The notes under the pieces are model-generated. The model worked only from the letters and a program-made list of their open reading frames with translations. It did no database searches and was not told where the DNA came from. Positions 24,825 through 33,078 of a DNA stretch of 64,000 nt are shown here, one piece after another. Every line of letters starts with the position of its first letter. Position 1 is the first letter of the stretch. The translations under genes and the position numbers were made by a program. The DNA comes from Cupriavidus necator (GTDB lineage Bacteria; Pseudomonadota; Gammaproteobacteria; Burkholderiales; Burkholderiaceae), in contig CP074390.1 in NCBI GenBank assembly GCA_022041995.1, positions 1,116,001 through 1,180,000 of the forward strand. Reading direction: 5' to 3'.

Positions 24825-25033
24825 ATCCCGACCCCGAACAGGAACACGGCATCGTGCTTTCCCTAGCTGTCCCGAAACGTCAAAAAGATGCCCCCGATGG
24901 TGAAGGGCCTGCACGCCATTGGCCGATACTTTCACTCAGGTACAAGCCTTCGGGGAGGCATGACCACCGACGAAGAATCCAGATCCGATCCCACGGGCTT
25001 TCCACATCCAACACCCAAAATGGGGAGACACAC

Positions 25034-26011
25034 ATGCCAATCCGCCCTACCCTCTTGCGCGCGCGCCGCGCCGCCGTCTGCGCTGTTCTGACCCTGGCCA
25101 TGCCCGTGGCCATGGCATGGACCAACAAACCCGTCCGGGTGCTGATTCCCGCGCCCGCTGGCGGCACCATGGACGTCTTGGCGCGCTTGCTGTCCGAACA
25201 GCTCACGGCAGAACTGGGCCAGCCCGTAGTGGTCGACAACAAGCCGGGCGCCGGCGGCTCTATCGCGATCAACACCATGCTGGCGGCACCGCCCGACGGC
25301 CAGACCATCCTGCTGTCGACCACCAATGTGCTCACGGAGATCCCGCATGTGATGAAGGTCTCCTTTGATCCAATGAAGGATGTGAAGCCCGTGGCCGCCG
25401 TGGCCAAGTCGACCCTGCTGCTGGTCGGCTCGACGAGCCTGCCGGCCAAGGACCTGCCGGCCCTGGTGGGCTATGTGAAGGCCCATCCGGGCCAGCTGAG
25501 CTTTGCTTCCTACAGCGCAGGCACGGTGGCCCAATATGCCGGCCTGATCATGAACCAGAAGGCCGGCATGGACCTGCAGCACGTGCCGTTTGCCGGCTCG
25601 CCGCCGGCGCTGACCCAGGTGATGGGCGGACAGATCACTGTGATGTACGACGGCATGGTGACCTCGCTGCCGATGATCAAGGCCGGCAAGCTGCAGGCCT
25701 ATGCCCTGGCAGCAAAGCAGCGCTCGCCGATGCTGCCGCAGGTGCCGACCTTTGCCGAGATGGGCTATCCGGACATTGACTTCAACAACTGGGCCGGCGT
25801 CTTCGTGTCGGCCCAGGTGCCCGCAGACGTGGTCCAGAAGATCCAGGCGGCTGTGTACAAGGCAGCGGCCACACCCAAGGTGCAGGAAAGGATTATCGGG
25901 CTCGGCTTCGAGACGGTGCCTGCCCAGTCCCCCGCCCAGCTGGGCCAGGCTCTGCGTACCGAATTCGATCGCAACGCCGGCATCGTCAAGACCTACCACA
26001 TCCAGCCCTGA
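25034..26011 (+). CDS. TTT (Bug) family periplasmic solute receptor
   Basis: A 325-residue substrate-binding protein of the tripartite tricarboxylate transporter family. The signal peptide (basic N-terminus, then AVCAVLTLAMPVAMA) is followed by WTNKPVRVLIPAPAGGTMDV, the usual mature start. The ligand-loop motifs LGQPVVVDNKPGAGG and AAPPDGQTILL are intact, as is SFASYSAGT. No TctA/TctB membrane genes are in the window, so it is an orphan receptor, as is common in Cupriavidus and Bordetella. It is strikingly similar along its whole length to the receptor at 40731, so the two are recent paralogues bounding the same catabolic region. The ATG at 25034 follows GGGGAGACACAC. Confidence 0.93.
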   Translation: MPIRPTLLRARRAAVCAVLTLAMPVAMAWTNKPVRVLIPAPAGGTMDVLARLLSEQLTAELGQPVVVDNKPGAGGSIAINTMLAAPPDGQTILLSTTNVLTEIPHVMKVSFDPMKDVKPVAAVAKSTLLLVGSTSLPAKDLPALVGYVKAHPGQLSFASYSAGTVAQYAGLIMNQKAGMDLQHVPFAGSPPALTQVMGGQITVMYDGMVTSLPMIKAGKLQAYALAAKQRSPMLPQVPTFAEMGYPDIDFNNWAGVFVSAQVPADVVQKIQAAVYKAAATPKVQERIIGLGFETVPAQSPAQLGQALRTEFDRNAGIVKTYHIQP

Positions 26012-26067
26012 GGTCGCAGCCCGGGCTGTGCTGGTTCGCCAGACCAAACGGGCTTGCTGTTTGCTCC

Positions 26068-26090
26068 GCTCTCCCGCATCGCGGGAGAGC
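26068..26090. terminator. CTCTCCCGC-type hairpin after the TTT receptor
   Basis: Perfect 10-bp stem, GCTCTCCCGC and GCGGGAGAGC, with an ATC loop, 56 bp after the stop. No U-tract. It is one of three related hairpins in the window. Confidence 0.55.
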
Positions 26091-26257
26091 AAGCGCAATC
26101 TCGCGCAACGCACGTGCAGTGTCCCCGATGGTCACGGCAAAGACCCCGAGCATCATCCGCCAGACCGCCCCGCTACCTAGAATCGGCACACATACCTCGC
26201 GGCACAGCACGCCGCGCCGATACCTCGATACCTGCCCCCCGCGCGGTCCGTCGAAAC

Positions 26258-27522
26258 ATGAAGGAGCCTGCATTGCCTCTCAAGACCTGCCCCCTGGACC
26301 GTGCCGATACCCCCGAAGAGGCAGGACTTTCCGCGCGGCGGCTGCAGGCCATCTCGTCGGTGCTCAATGCCGATGTCGATCGGCGCAAGATCCCGGGGCT
26401 GTCGTGCTGGTCGCGCGTAAAGGCCGAATCGCATGGTTCGAGGCATTTGGCTTCGAACATGCGGATGCACCGACGCGTCCGATGCAACGCCATTCCGTCT
26501 TTCGCATTGCTGCAATGACCCGGCCAGTCGTCGGCGTCGCGGCGCTGATATTGATGGAAGAAGGCCGCCTGGCACTGAACGACCCGGTCGCACATTACAT
26601 CCCCGAGTTCGCCCGCGTGCAGGTCGGCGTCGAGACGGTCGACGCGAACACCGGCGGGCGCCGCCTTGCGCTCGAGCCGGTGCGGCGCGCCATGACCGTT
26701 CACGACCTGTTCCGGCACACATCCGGCCTGACTTACGGGCAGTTCGGTGATTCGCTGGTGCAGCGCCAGTATCGCGAAAACGGCCTGATGGATCCTAGGC
26801 AGAGCAATGCCGAGATGGTCGCGAAGCTGGCGGCCCTCCCGCTGCAATGCCAGCCGGGCGAGGTCTTCGAGTACGGCATGTCCACCGACGTGCTTGGCCG
26901 CATCATCGAAATCGTCTCCGGCATGGACCTCGACCGCTTCGTCGCCGAGCGCGTGACGCAACCGCTGGGCATGCATGCAACCGGCTTCCGCTTGATCAGG
27001 CAGGACGGTGCAGGCCTGGCCTTGCCGTTTCGCGATTCCGCCATGTCCAGCGCGCTGTTCGCCTATGACGAAGACAATCCGCCCCGGTGGCATTCCGGCG
27101 GCGCCGGCCTGCTGTCCACGGCCGGCGACTACGCGCGCTTCTGCCAGATGCTGCTCAATGGCGGCGTGCTCGATCGCGTGCGCGTGCTTTCGAGAAAGAG
27201 CGTCGACCTGATGCTTGGCAACCATCTGCCGCCGGGTGCGGACTACGGTGGTTCGACACGAGGACTTGGCATCAACGCACCGTTGCCTGACCTGGGACAG
27301 GGGCACGGCCTTGCCGTGGGTGTGCGCACCGAGCGGGGCCTGTGCCCGGTGCCAGGTTCCGTCGGCGATTTTTACTGGGGCGGTGCACTCGGGACCTATT
27401 TCTGGGCAGACCCGCAGGAGCAACTGCTCGCCATCCTGATGCTGCAGGAGAACGACCTGGCGACCCGCACCGGGTACCGGTCACTGCTGCGCAACATCGT
27501 ATACGGCGCGCTGGAAGACTGA
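26258..27522 (+). pseudogene. Beta-lactamase-fold serine hydrolase, frameshifted and with the SxxK site lost
   Basis: The N-terminus (CPLDRADTPEEAGLSARRLQ to RRKIPG) is in one frame and the rest (AVVLVARKGRIAWFEAFGFE to the end) is one base out, joined at the GGGG run 26395-26398, where a fifth G would restore the frame. The protein would be a class C beta-lactamase/esterase-type enzyme: DLFRHTSGLTYG, YGMSTDVLGRI and WHSGGAGLLSTAGDYARF are all family segments. The nucleophile motif SxxK reads AMTR here (Ser to Ala, codon 26512; Lys to Arg, codon 26521). Two independent lesions suggest a decaying gene. The start may be the ATG at 26258 or the TTG at 26273, which has AAGGAG just upstream. It precedes the MDR gene by 31 bp. 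Confidence 0.75.
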
Positions 27523-27553
27523 GCCGCCGGCCGCAAACCCTGGAGAAGCACCC

Positions 27554-28573
27554 ATGAAGAAAATGAACCGGCGCTGGATCCTCAGGCAGCGCCCCGTCGG
27601 CGATGTCTGCGACGACGACCTGCAGCTCGTTGAAACACCGCTGCCAAAGCCGGAAGACGGCGAGATCCTGGTGCGCAACATCTACCTCATGGTCGCGCCG
27701 ACCAATCGCGTGTGGATGAGCCAGATCGACCAGTACATGGCACCGGTGGCCCTTGGCGAGGTGATGCGCGGCGTCACCATGGGCGTGGTCATCGAGTCCA
27801 GGCATCCGGACTTCAAGCCTGGCGACATCGTCGAAGGCGGCATGGCCTGGGAAGAGTACTCGGTGACAAGGACCGCCAGGCGCGTCCCGGTGGAGTACGA
27901 CCTGCCTCTGCACGCATTCGCGAGCGTACTGGGCAACTCCGGCATGACCGCCTACTTCGGCATGCTCGACATTGCCAGGCCGAAGGCCGGCGACACCATA
28001 GTCGTGTCGGCCGCCGCGGGCGGCGTCGGCTCGATCGCCGGGCAGATCGGCAAGATACTCGGTTGCCGGGTGGTCGGCGTCGCGGGCGGCGAGAGCAAAT
28101 GCCGGCTCGTCAAGGAGGAGTACGGCCTGGATGCCTGTGTCGACTACAAGGGCGGCAACCTGCTTGCCGATCTTCGCGCCGCCTGCCCGGACGGCATCGA
28201 CGTCGATTTCGAGAACGTGGGCGGGGACACCATGGATGCCGTGCTGGCGCTCATCAACCCGGGCGCCCGCATCGCGCTTTGCGGGATGATCTCGACCTAC
28301 AACGCAAGCGGTGACTGGTGGAGCCCGAAGATGTTCCGCAACGTCATCATGAAACGCGCGCGCATCGAAGGTTTCCTCATTGCCGACTACCGTTCGAGAT
28401 TTCCGGAAGCCGTGGAAGTCCTGGCGAAATGGGTCAGGGACGGCCAGCTCAAGTACCAGGTCGACATGGTCGACGGCATCGAGCAGGCGCCTGCCGCGCT
28501 GAACCGGTTGTTCACCGGCAAGAATATCGGCAAGCAGCTTGTGCGCCTGTCGCCGGAACCCACGCTTGGCTGA
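27554..28573 (+). CDS. MDR-family NADPH-dependent oxidoreductase (CurA/PTGR-like)
   Basis: A 339-residue zinc-independent medium-chain reductase of the leukotriene B4 dehydrogenase/CurA group. The N-terminal NRRWILRQRPVGDV matches this group, the Rossmann loop is AAAGGVGSIAGQIGKILGC near residue 155, and FENVGGDTMDAVL and ALCGMISTYN are diagnostic. Such enzymes reduce the C=C bond of alpha,beta-unsaturated ketones or aldehydes with NADPH. No zinc ligands are seen. It is followed by an SDR (19-bp gap) and the EthD gene in one operon, so the three probably process one substrate. The ATG at 27554 is preceded by a GGAGAAGC site. Confidence 0.92.
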   Translation: MKKMNRRWILRQRPVGDVCDDDLQLVETPLPKPEDGEILVRNIYLMVAPTNRVWMSQIDQYMAPVALGEVMRGVTMGVVIESRHPDFKPGDIVEGGMAWEEYSVTRTARRVPVEYDLPLHAFASVLGNSGMTAYFGMLDIARPKAGDTIVVSAAAGGVGSIAGQIGKILGCRVVGVAGGESKCRLVKEEYGLDACVDYKGGNLLADLRAACPDGIDVDFENVGGDTMDAVLALINPGARIALCGMISTYNASGDWWSPKMFRNVIMKRARIEGFLIADYRSRFPEAVEVLAKWVRDGQLKYQVDMVDGIEQAPAALNRLFTGKNIGKQLVRLSPEPTLG

Positions 28574-28592
28574 GCCGCAGCCCTTCACGCCA

Positions 28593-29480
28593 ATGTCCAT
28601 GATCCATCCAGATATCACCAGCAACGACGCGCCGGAGACAACCGGCACGGCCGATCCCGGCGCCCGCCCCCGCCTTCACGATTTCCAGGGCAAGGCCGCA
28701 ATCATTACCGGCGCCGCGTCCGGCATCGGCCTGGCCCTGGCAGAGGCACTGGCGGCTCAAGGTGCCGACCTTGCGCTTGCCGACATCGACGCACGCGGGC
28801 TCGACGCGGCGCGCGCCCGGCTCGCATCGACCGGCAGGCGCATCTGCACACGCGTACTCGACGTTTCGTCGGAAGCGGACGTGCGCGATGCCGCAGCGGA
28901 ATTCGAGGCACAGCTGGGCCGCGTGCATCTGGTCTTCAATAATGCCGGTATCGATATGAGCGGCGAACTGGCTTCGCTATCCCAGCAGGACTGGACCCGC
29001 GCTTTCGGTATCAACGTGTTCGGCGTGATTCACGGCATCCGTCATTTCCTGCCGCTGCTGCACCGGCACGGCGAGCCGGCCCATTTTGTCAACACGGCGT
29101 CCGGCGCGGGCTTCTGGGTGAACGGCGATTTTCCAATGGGTGCCTACGCGGCAACAAAATACAGCGTGGTGGCCCTCTCCGAGTCGCTTGAACAGGAACT
29201 CCGCGGCACCGGCATTGGTGTCTCGGTGCTTTGCCCCGGCCCGGTGAAGACCCCCATCGCGGAACGCTCAAGCCATGCAAGCGAACCGTTCAAGGCCAGT
29301 GTTGCCGCCGGCACGGCCCCGGAACTGGTGGCCAGCCAGGCGCTGGACGCAATTCGCGCGGGCGAGTTCTATATCTTCACGCCGACACGCATGCGGCCGC
29401 GCCTGGAGGCGCGTTTCGCGCGCATTCTCGATGCCCTGGAACGTACCCCCGCCACAACCAACGGAGGCTGCGCCACATGA
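28593..29480 (+). CDS. Classical SDR oxidoreductase
   Basis: A 295-residue short-chain dehydrogenase. After about 30 variable residues, the cofactor loop AIITGAASGIGLALAEAL appears, then NNAGIDMSG. The catalytic serine is in NTASGAGF and the YxxxK pair in YAATKYSVVALSESL near residue 190. LADIDARG suggests NAD preference, since Asp follows strand 2. CPGPVKTPI is the usual post-catalytic segment. The start is the ATG at 28593, with another two codons later; the in-frame region upstream is the end of the MDR gene read in another frame. The stop overlaps the EthD start (ATGA), so the genes are coupled. Confidence 0.9.
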   Translation: MSMIHPDITSNDAPETTGTADPGARPRLHDFQGKAAIITGAASGIGLALAEALAAQGADLALADIDARGLDAARARLASTGRRICTRVLDVSSEADVRDAAAEFEAQLGRVHLVFNNAGIDMSGELASLSQQDWTRAFGINVFGVIHGIRHFLPLLHRHGEPAHFVNTASGAGFWVNGDFPMGAYAATKYSVVALSESLEQELRGTGIGVSVLCPGPVKTPIAERSSHASEPFKASVAAGTAPELVASQALDAIRAGEFYIFTPTRMRPRLEARFARILDALERTPATTNGGCAT

Positions 29481-30160
29481 TTCATCTCATTTTCCTGTGC
29501 AAGCGGCGCGCCGATGCGGACCGCAGCGAATTCCTGCGCTACTGGCGCGATGTGCACGCACCGCTGGTCGCAGGCCTGCCAGGTGTGCGCCGCTATGTCC
29601 AGAACACTGTGCAGCCTGTCCCGGGCCACGCCGAGCCGTACTGCAGCGTGGACGAGATCTGGGTCGAGGATGCGGCCGCTGTCGACAGCCTCATGCGCAG
29701 CGCGGGATACGGCAGATCGGCACTGGCGGGGGCGGGCAACCTGGTCGATCCCGTGCATGGCGTGCGCCTGCAGACCATCGATCACGTCATGCTTGCCGGC
29801 CGCCCGATCAGCGCGGATGAATCGTTGCCAAAGAGAATTACCTTCTTCAAGCGCATGCAAAGCCTGAGCCAGGAAGCCATGTTGCGCTACTGGCGTGGCA
29901 CACATGGGCCACTGGCCGCATCGGTACCGCGCCTGCGCCGCTATGTGCAGAGTGCCATGCAGCCGACCACCGTCGAGCCGCGCTTCGACGGCGCGGCGCA
30001 GATCTGGTTCGAGGATGCCGCCGCGCTGCAGGCCGCGATACGCTCGCCGTTCTTCCGCGAATCGGTCAAACCGGACGAAGCGAACTTTATCGCCACTGAC
30101 ACCGCCCTGACACTGTCGATCGAAGAAGAACACCGCATTGTCTGGCCGCGGGCGGCTTGA
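29477..30160 (+). CDS. Tandem EthD-domain protein
   Basis: A 227-residue protein made of two EthD-type dimeric alpha/beta-barrel domains (about 1-100 and 115-222). Each has the family pattern: FLRYWRDVHAPLVAGLPGVRRYVQN in the first, MLRYWRGTHGPLAASVPRLRRYVQS in the second, with the conserved H.P/H.PL turn. EthD proteins are small, cofactor-free and often found with P450 or degradation genes; single-domain forms dimerise, so this fusion would make the dimer from one chain. It starts inside the SDR stop codon (4-bp overlap). Its 3' end overlaps the converging AraC gene by 74 bp. Confidence 0.85.
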   Translation: MIHLIFLCKRRADADRSEFLRYWRDVHAPLVAGLPGVRRYVQNTVQPVPGHAEPYCSVDEIWVEDAAAVDSLMRSAGYGRSALAGAGNLVDPVHGVRLQTIDHVMLAGRPISADESLPKRITFFKRMQSLSQEAMLRYWRGTHGPLAASVPRLRRYVQSAMQPTTVEPRFDGAAQIWFEDAAALQAAIRSPFFRESVKPDEANFIATDTALTLSIEEEHRIVWPRAA

Positions 30161-31229
30161 GCATTGCCGCGCTACACCCGCTGCTCCGGGCTCGCCAGCA
30201 ACATCGGCCGGGCAGAACGGGCCCGGCCGGCGGCGCGCCTCCGGCGCGCCACGCGCTCGGACTGCAGCCAAAATGACCGCGGAACCAGCGGGAAAATGCG
30301 CTCTGCATCGAGAACCCGAGCAACACGGCGACGTAGCTGACCGAACGCTCCGGATGGCCGAGATACTGGACCGCAAGCGTGACCCGGACTTCGTCAAGGA
30401 TGTCGCTGAAGGTCGCGTCTTCCTGCAACAGCTTGCGGTGGAGCGTGCGCCGGTCGATGCCGAGCTGGCCGGCAACCCGTTCAACGCTGCAGTTTCCCGT
30501 AGGGAGCAAGGACAGCACCATGCGCCTGACTTTTTCGGTCATGGACGGGGACGCATGCGCGGTCAGCGAGTCCAGGTACGCATGCGCATACCGCGCGAGC
30601 TCCGGGCGCGCGGCGGGCGGCACTGCCTCCATGTCTTTCAACGCGCAGACAATGCCGTTGAAGTCGCAACCGAAGTCCACCGCCCCGCCGAACACACGCA
30701 GGTAGGATGACAGGTTCCTTGGGGTACGGTGCGAAAGGCAGATGCGGCGCGCGCGCCAGCCTGGGCCGATCAGTTCCCTGAGCATCCGATAGAGCGAGCC
30801 CAGCACCATTTCGTCGGCCTGACGCGTCGAACCGGCGTACTCGGCCATCAGCGACATGCCTATGACAAAGGCGCCGTCTCTTTCTTCCACGCCAAGGACC
30901 AGAGCCTCGCTGTGCAGAGCGATGTAGCGCACCATCGCACTGAGCGCGTCGCGCAAGGTCGGAGAATCCCGCACAGCCATGCCGAGCGGCCCAAGGACCG
31001 ACAACTGACGGCTCTCGCCCATGCGCAGGCCGAAGTCTTCGGCGCCGGATGCTGCCGCGGACACCTCGAGCAGCCGGCAGACGGCGCTGGCGGAGATCAG
31101 GTTGTCTTCGGCGTCCAGGCAGCTTCGGGGCAGCCCGACTTCGGCCAGCATCTCTAGTGGATCCAGTCCCACCGAGCGGGCAACCTCGGCATAACGAGAC
31201 AGCGTAGCGCTGCGGACTAAGCGGCTCAT
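30087..31229 (-). CDS. AraC-family transcriptional regulator (PF12625-type N-terminus)
   Basis: A 380-residue regulator with an Arabinose_bd-type N-terminal sensor (residues about 20-210, opening YAEVARSVGLDPLEMLAEVG) and a C-terminal AraC HTH (VERVAGQLGIDRRTLHRKLL, then AVLLGFSMQSAFSRWFRGHFGCSPSAWR). Related proteins usually end within a few residues of the SPSAWR motif; this one runs about 45 residues further in an Arg/Cys/Pro-rich tail that lies over the 3' end of the EthD gene, so the tail may have arisen by stop loss. It is a paralogue of the regulator at 33079. It is the last gene of a TauD-SDR-AraC minus-strand group and may control that group and the converging MDR operon. Confidence 0.88.
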   Translation of the reverse strand: MSRLVRSATLSRYAEVARSVGLDPLEMLAEVGLPRSCLDAEDNLISASAVCRLLEVSAAASGAEDFGLRMGESRQLSVLGPLGMAVRDSPTLRDALSAMVRYIALHSEALVLGVEERDGAFVIGMSLMAEYAGSTRQADEMVLGSLYRMLRELIGPGWRARRICLSHRTPRNLSSYLRVFGGAVDFGCDFNGIVCALKDMEAVPPAARPELARYAHAYLDSLTAHASPSMTEKVRRMVLSLLPTGNCSVERVAGQLGIDRRTLHRKLLQEDATFSDILDEVRVTLAVQYLGHPERSVSYVAVLLGFSMQSAFSRWFRGHFGCSPSAWRAGGAPPAGPVLPGRCCWRARSSGCSAAMLKPPAARQCGVLLRSTVSGRCQWR

Positions 31230-31310
31230 AGGCCTCCTTGCATGGGCAGCGGCTGCATAGCCATGCAGCCTGCGGTTGTCGCTGGAGCGGAATGCATGCC
31301 CGGTCTGGCT

Positions 31311-32045
31311 TCAGGCGCGGCGCATCAGGCTGTAGCTCTGGGCGCTTGGGCCGACATCGGGCATGCTGGCCAGGAACAGCGCGAGCGGGATGACATCCCC
31401 CGGCTCCTTGAACCATTCGCCGGGCGGCACTGCGACATCGCGCGTCATGTCCGTCCTGACCGGCCCCGGAATCAGCTCATTGACGCTGATGTTGTCCTCC
31501 TGCAGTTCCGTCGCCAGGGACTGGGTCAGCATCCACAGACCGGCCTTGGAGCATGAATAGGCGGAGAAGCCCGCATTGGGCCGCCTGCCCTGGCCGGAGC
31601 CGATCATGATGATCTTGCCCGCCCCGCGGCGGCGCAGGTGGGGAATGGCGGCATGGGCGGTATGGTAAGCACCGGTCAGGTTGATATCGATGGTCTTGCG
31701 CCAGAGCGCAGGGTCGCCGTCTGCGATCCTGCGCTGTTCGAGCGCGACGCCGGCATTGGCGACCACGATATCGACACCGCCGAATGCATCGCCGGCGCGC
31801 TGGAACAGGGCCGCCACCGTCGCGTAGTCCGCCACGTCGGCAGCATGCGCAATGGCCTGGCCACCGGCTTCGCGGATCAGCGCGGCCGTCTGTGCGATGT
31901 CGGCCTCGTTGCGGGCGCTGCATACGACCGCGGCTCCGGCGCTGGCGTAGGCAAGCGCAATGGTGCGCCCGATGCCACGGCCGGCGCCCGTGATGACGGC
32001 GACCTTGCCCTTGAGCAATTCAGGATCAGTATGGCTCATTGTCAT
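31311..32045 (-). CDS. Classical SDR oxidoreductase
   Basis: A 244-residue short-chain dehydrogenase/reductase. The cofactor loop is VITGAGRGIGRTIALAYASA, followed by CSARNEAD, which may favour NADP. VANAGVALEQ is the NAG motif, the serine is in IMIGSGQG, and the YxxxK pair is in AYSCSKAGLWMLTQSLA. ELIPGPVRTDM is the normal post-catalytic loop. Two in-frame start codons lie two residues apart (32045 and 32039); I use the first. It lies between the TauD-type gene (71-bp gap) and the AraC gene (81-bp gap), so a dioxygenase product that becomes an alcohol or ketone is a plausible substrate. Confidence 0.9.
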   Translation of the reverse strand: MTMSHTDPELLKGKVAVITGAGRGIGRTIALAYASAGAAVVCSARNEADIAQTAALIREAGGQAIAHAADVADYATVAALFQRAGDAFGGVDIVVANAGVALEQRRIADGDPALWRKTIDINLTGAYHTAHAAIPHLRRRGAGKIIMIGSGQGRRPNAGFSAYSCSKAGLWMLTQSLATELQEDNISVNELIPGPVRTDMTRDVAVPPGEWFKEPGDVIPLALFLASMPDVGPSAQSYSLMRRA

Positions 32046-32116
32046 TCTCGATGGGTGTTGCAACGGGTTGTTGCAATGGGTTGAAGGGGTCCAGGTACCA
32101 CGCTGCAGCCTGTTGC

Positions 32117-32965
32117 TCAGAATGGGCGGTCCCCGATCACGGTGGCACGGTCCATCCTGCGATGGCACGGCGGGTAGTCCATGACCGCGTAGTGCTGGGT
32201 GGATCGGTTGTCCCAGATCGCCACGCTGTTCGTGGTCCAGCGCCAGCGCACCTGATGCTCCGGAATGTAGGCCTGGGTGATCAGGTAGCGCAGCAGGTCA
32301 GAGGCCCCCAGGCTGAAGTCCTGCCCGAAGCGGACGCGCTCAGGTGTATGGAAGTTCGTGAAGTGGGTGGTAAAGCCGTTCACGAACAACACCTTCTCGC
32401 CGGTCTCGGGATGCGTCCGGACGACGGGATGCTCGGCGTCCGGAAACTGTTCCTTCAGCGCAAGGCGCTTTTCGATCGGCATGGCCGCGCCGAAAGTTGC
32501 CTCGATACTGTGGCGTGCACGCAGGTCAGCAATCTCCGCCTTGACGTGTTGCGGCAGGTTCTCATAGGCCAGGACCATATTGGCCCACATGGTGTCGCCA
32601 CCAACTGGCGGGCATTCCCGGCAACGCAGGATGCTGGCAAGCGGCGGCGCCTCGCGCCAGGTGGCATCCGTGTGCCAGGAATTCTCGTAACGCGGGGTGG
32701 GCTGCTCGGGGCTTTTGTAGATGCGCACCAGCCCGGGATGCTCGGGATCGCTCCCCGCCACCGGATGATCCTCAAGTTCGCCAAAGCGGCGTGCAAAGGC
32801 TACGTGCTCGCCGGCCGTTATGTCCTGGTCACGCAGGAACAGTACACGGTGCCTGAGCAGCGCCTCCCGGATGCCGGCGAATATGCCGTCATCGTGAATG
32901 GCATCGACGAGGCTGACGCCGACCAGTTCGGCGCCAATGGCACAGGTAAGTTGCTCGACTCGCAT
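32117..32965 (-). CDS. TauD/TfdA-family Fe(II)/2-oxoglutarate dioxygenase
   Basis: A 282-residue alpha-ketoglutarate-dependent dioxygenase. The metal triad is visible as WHTDATW (His and Asp, near residue 105) and a distal His in STQHYAVMDY, with the 2-oxoglutarate arginine in CHRRMDRATV near the C-terminus. The N-terminal IGAELVGVSLVDAI and ALLRHRVLFLRDQDIT are family standards. Members hydroxylate taurine, sulfonates, phenoxy acids or alkyl sulfates; I cannot choose among them. The ATG at 32965 is set by the family start MRVEQLTCAIGAEL. It is the first gene of the minus-strand TauD-SDR-AraC group and is divergent from the second AraC gene across 113 bp. Confidence 0.92.
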   Translation of the reverse strand: MRVEQLTCAIGAELVGVSLVDAIHDDGIFAGIREALLRHRVLFLRDQDITAGEHVAFARRFGELEDHPVAGSDPEHPGLVRIYKSPEQPTPRYENSWHTDATWREAPPLASILRCRECPPVGGDTMWANMVLAYENLPQHVKAEIADLRARHSIEATFGAAMPIEKRLALKEQFPDAEHPVVRTHPETGEKVLFVNGFTTHFTNFHTPERVRFGQDFSLGASDLLRYLITQAYIPEHQVRWRWTTNSVAIWDNRSTQHYAVMDYPPCHRRMDRATVIGDRPF

Positions 32966-33078
32966 GGCGACTCCGTCAAATGGTGAAGTTCGAAGCAGAG
33001 TATTGAAGAAGTGGCGCGCGATGCGTTGACATTCCGGGGCAGGCACTTTACATTTTGGGGCACCCTGGGGGAACTCCT

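Noticed and set aside
24461-24900. Hypothetical proteins encoded by the dispersed repeats (for example on either strand near 24472-24866)
   Set aside because: The frames differ between copies and encode Arg/Pro/Gly-rich sequence, and the conserved feature is the hairpin, not a protein.
24461-25033. An N-terminal extension of 191 codons on the TTT receptor
   Set aside because: The added part translates the inverted repeat copy and has no signal peptide; the receptor signal starts at 25034 with a good ribosome site.
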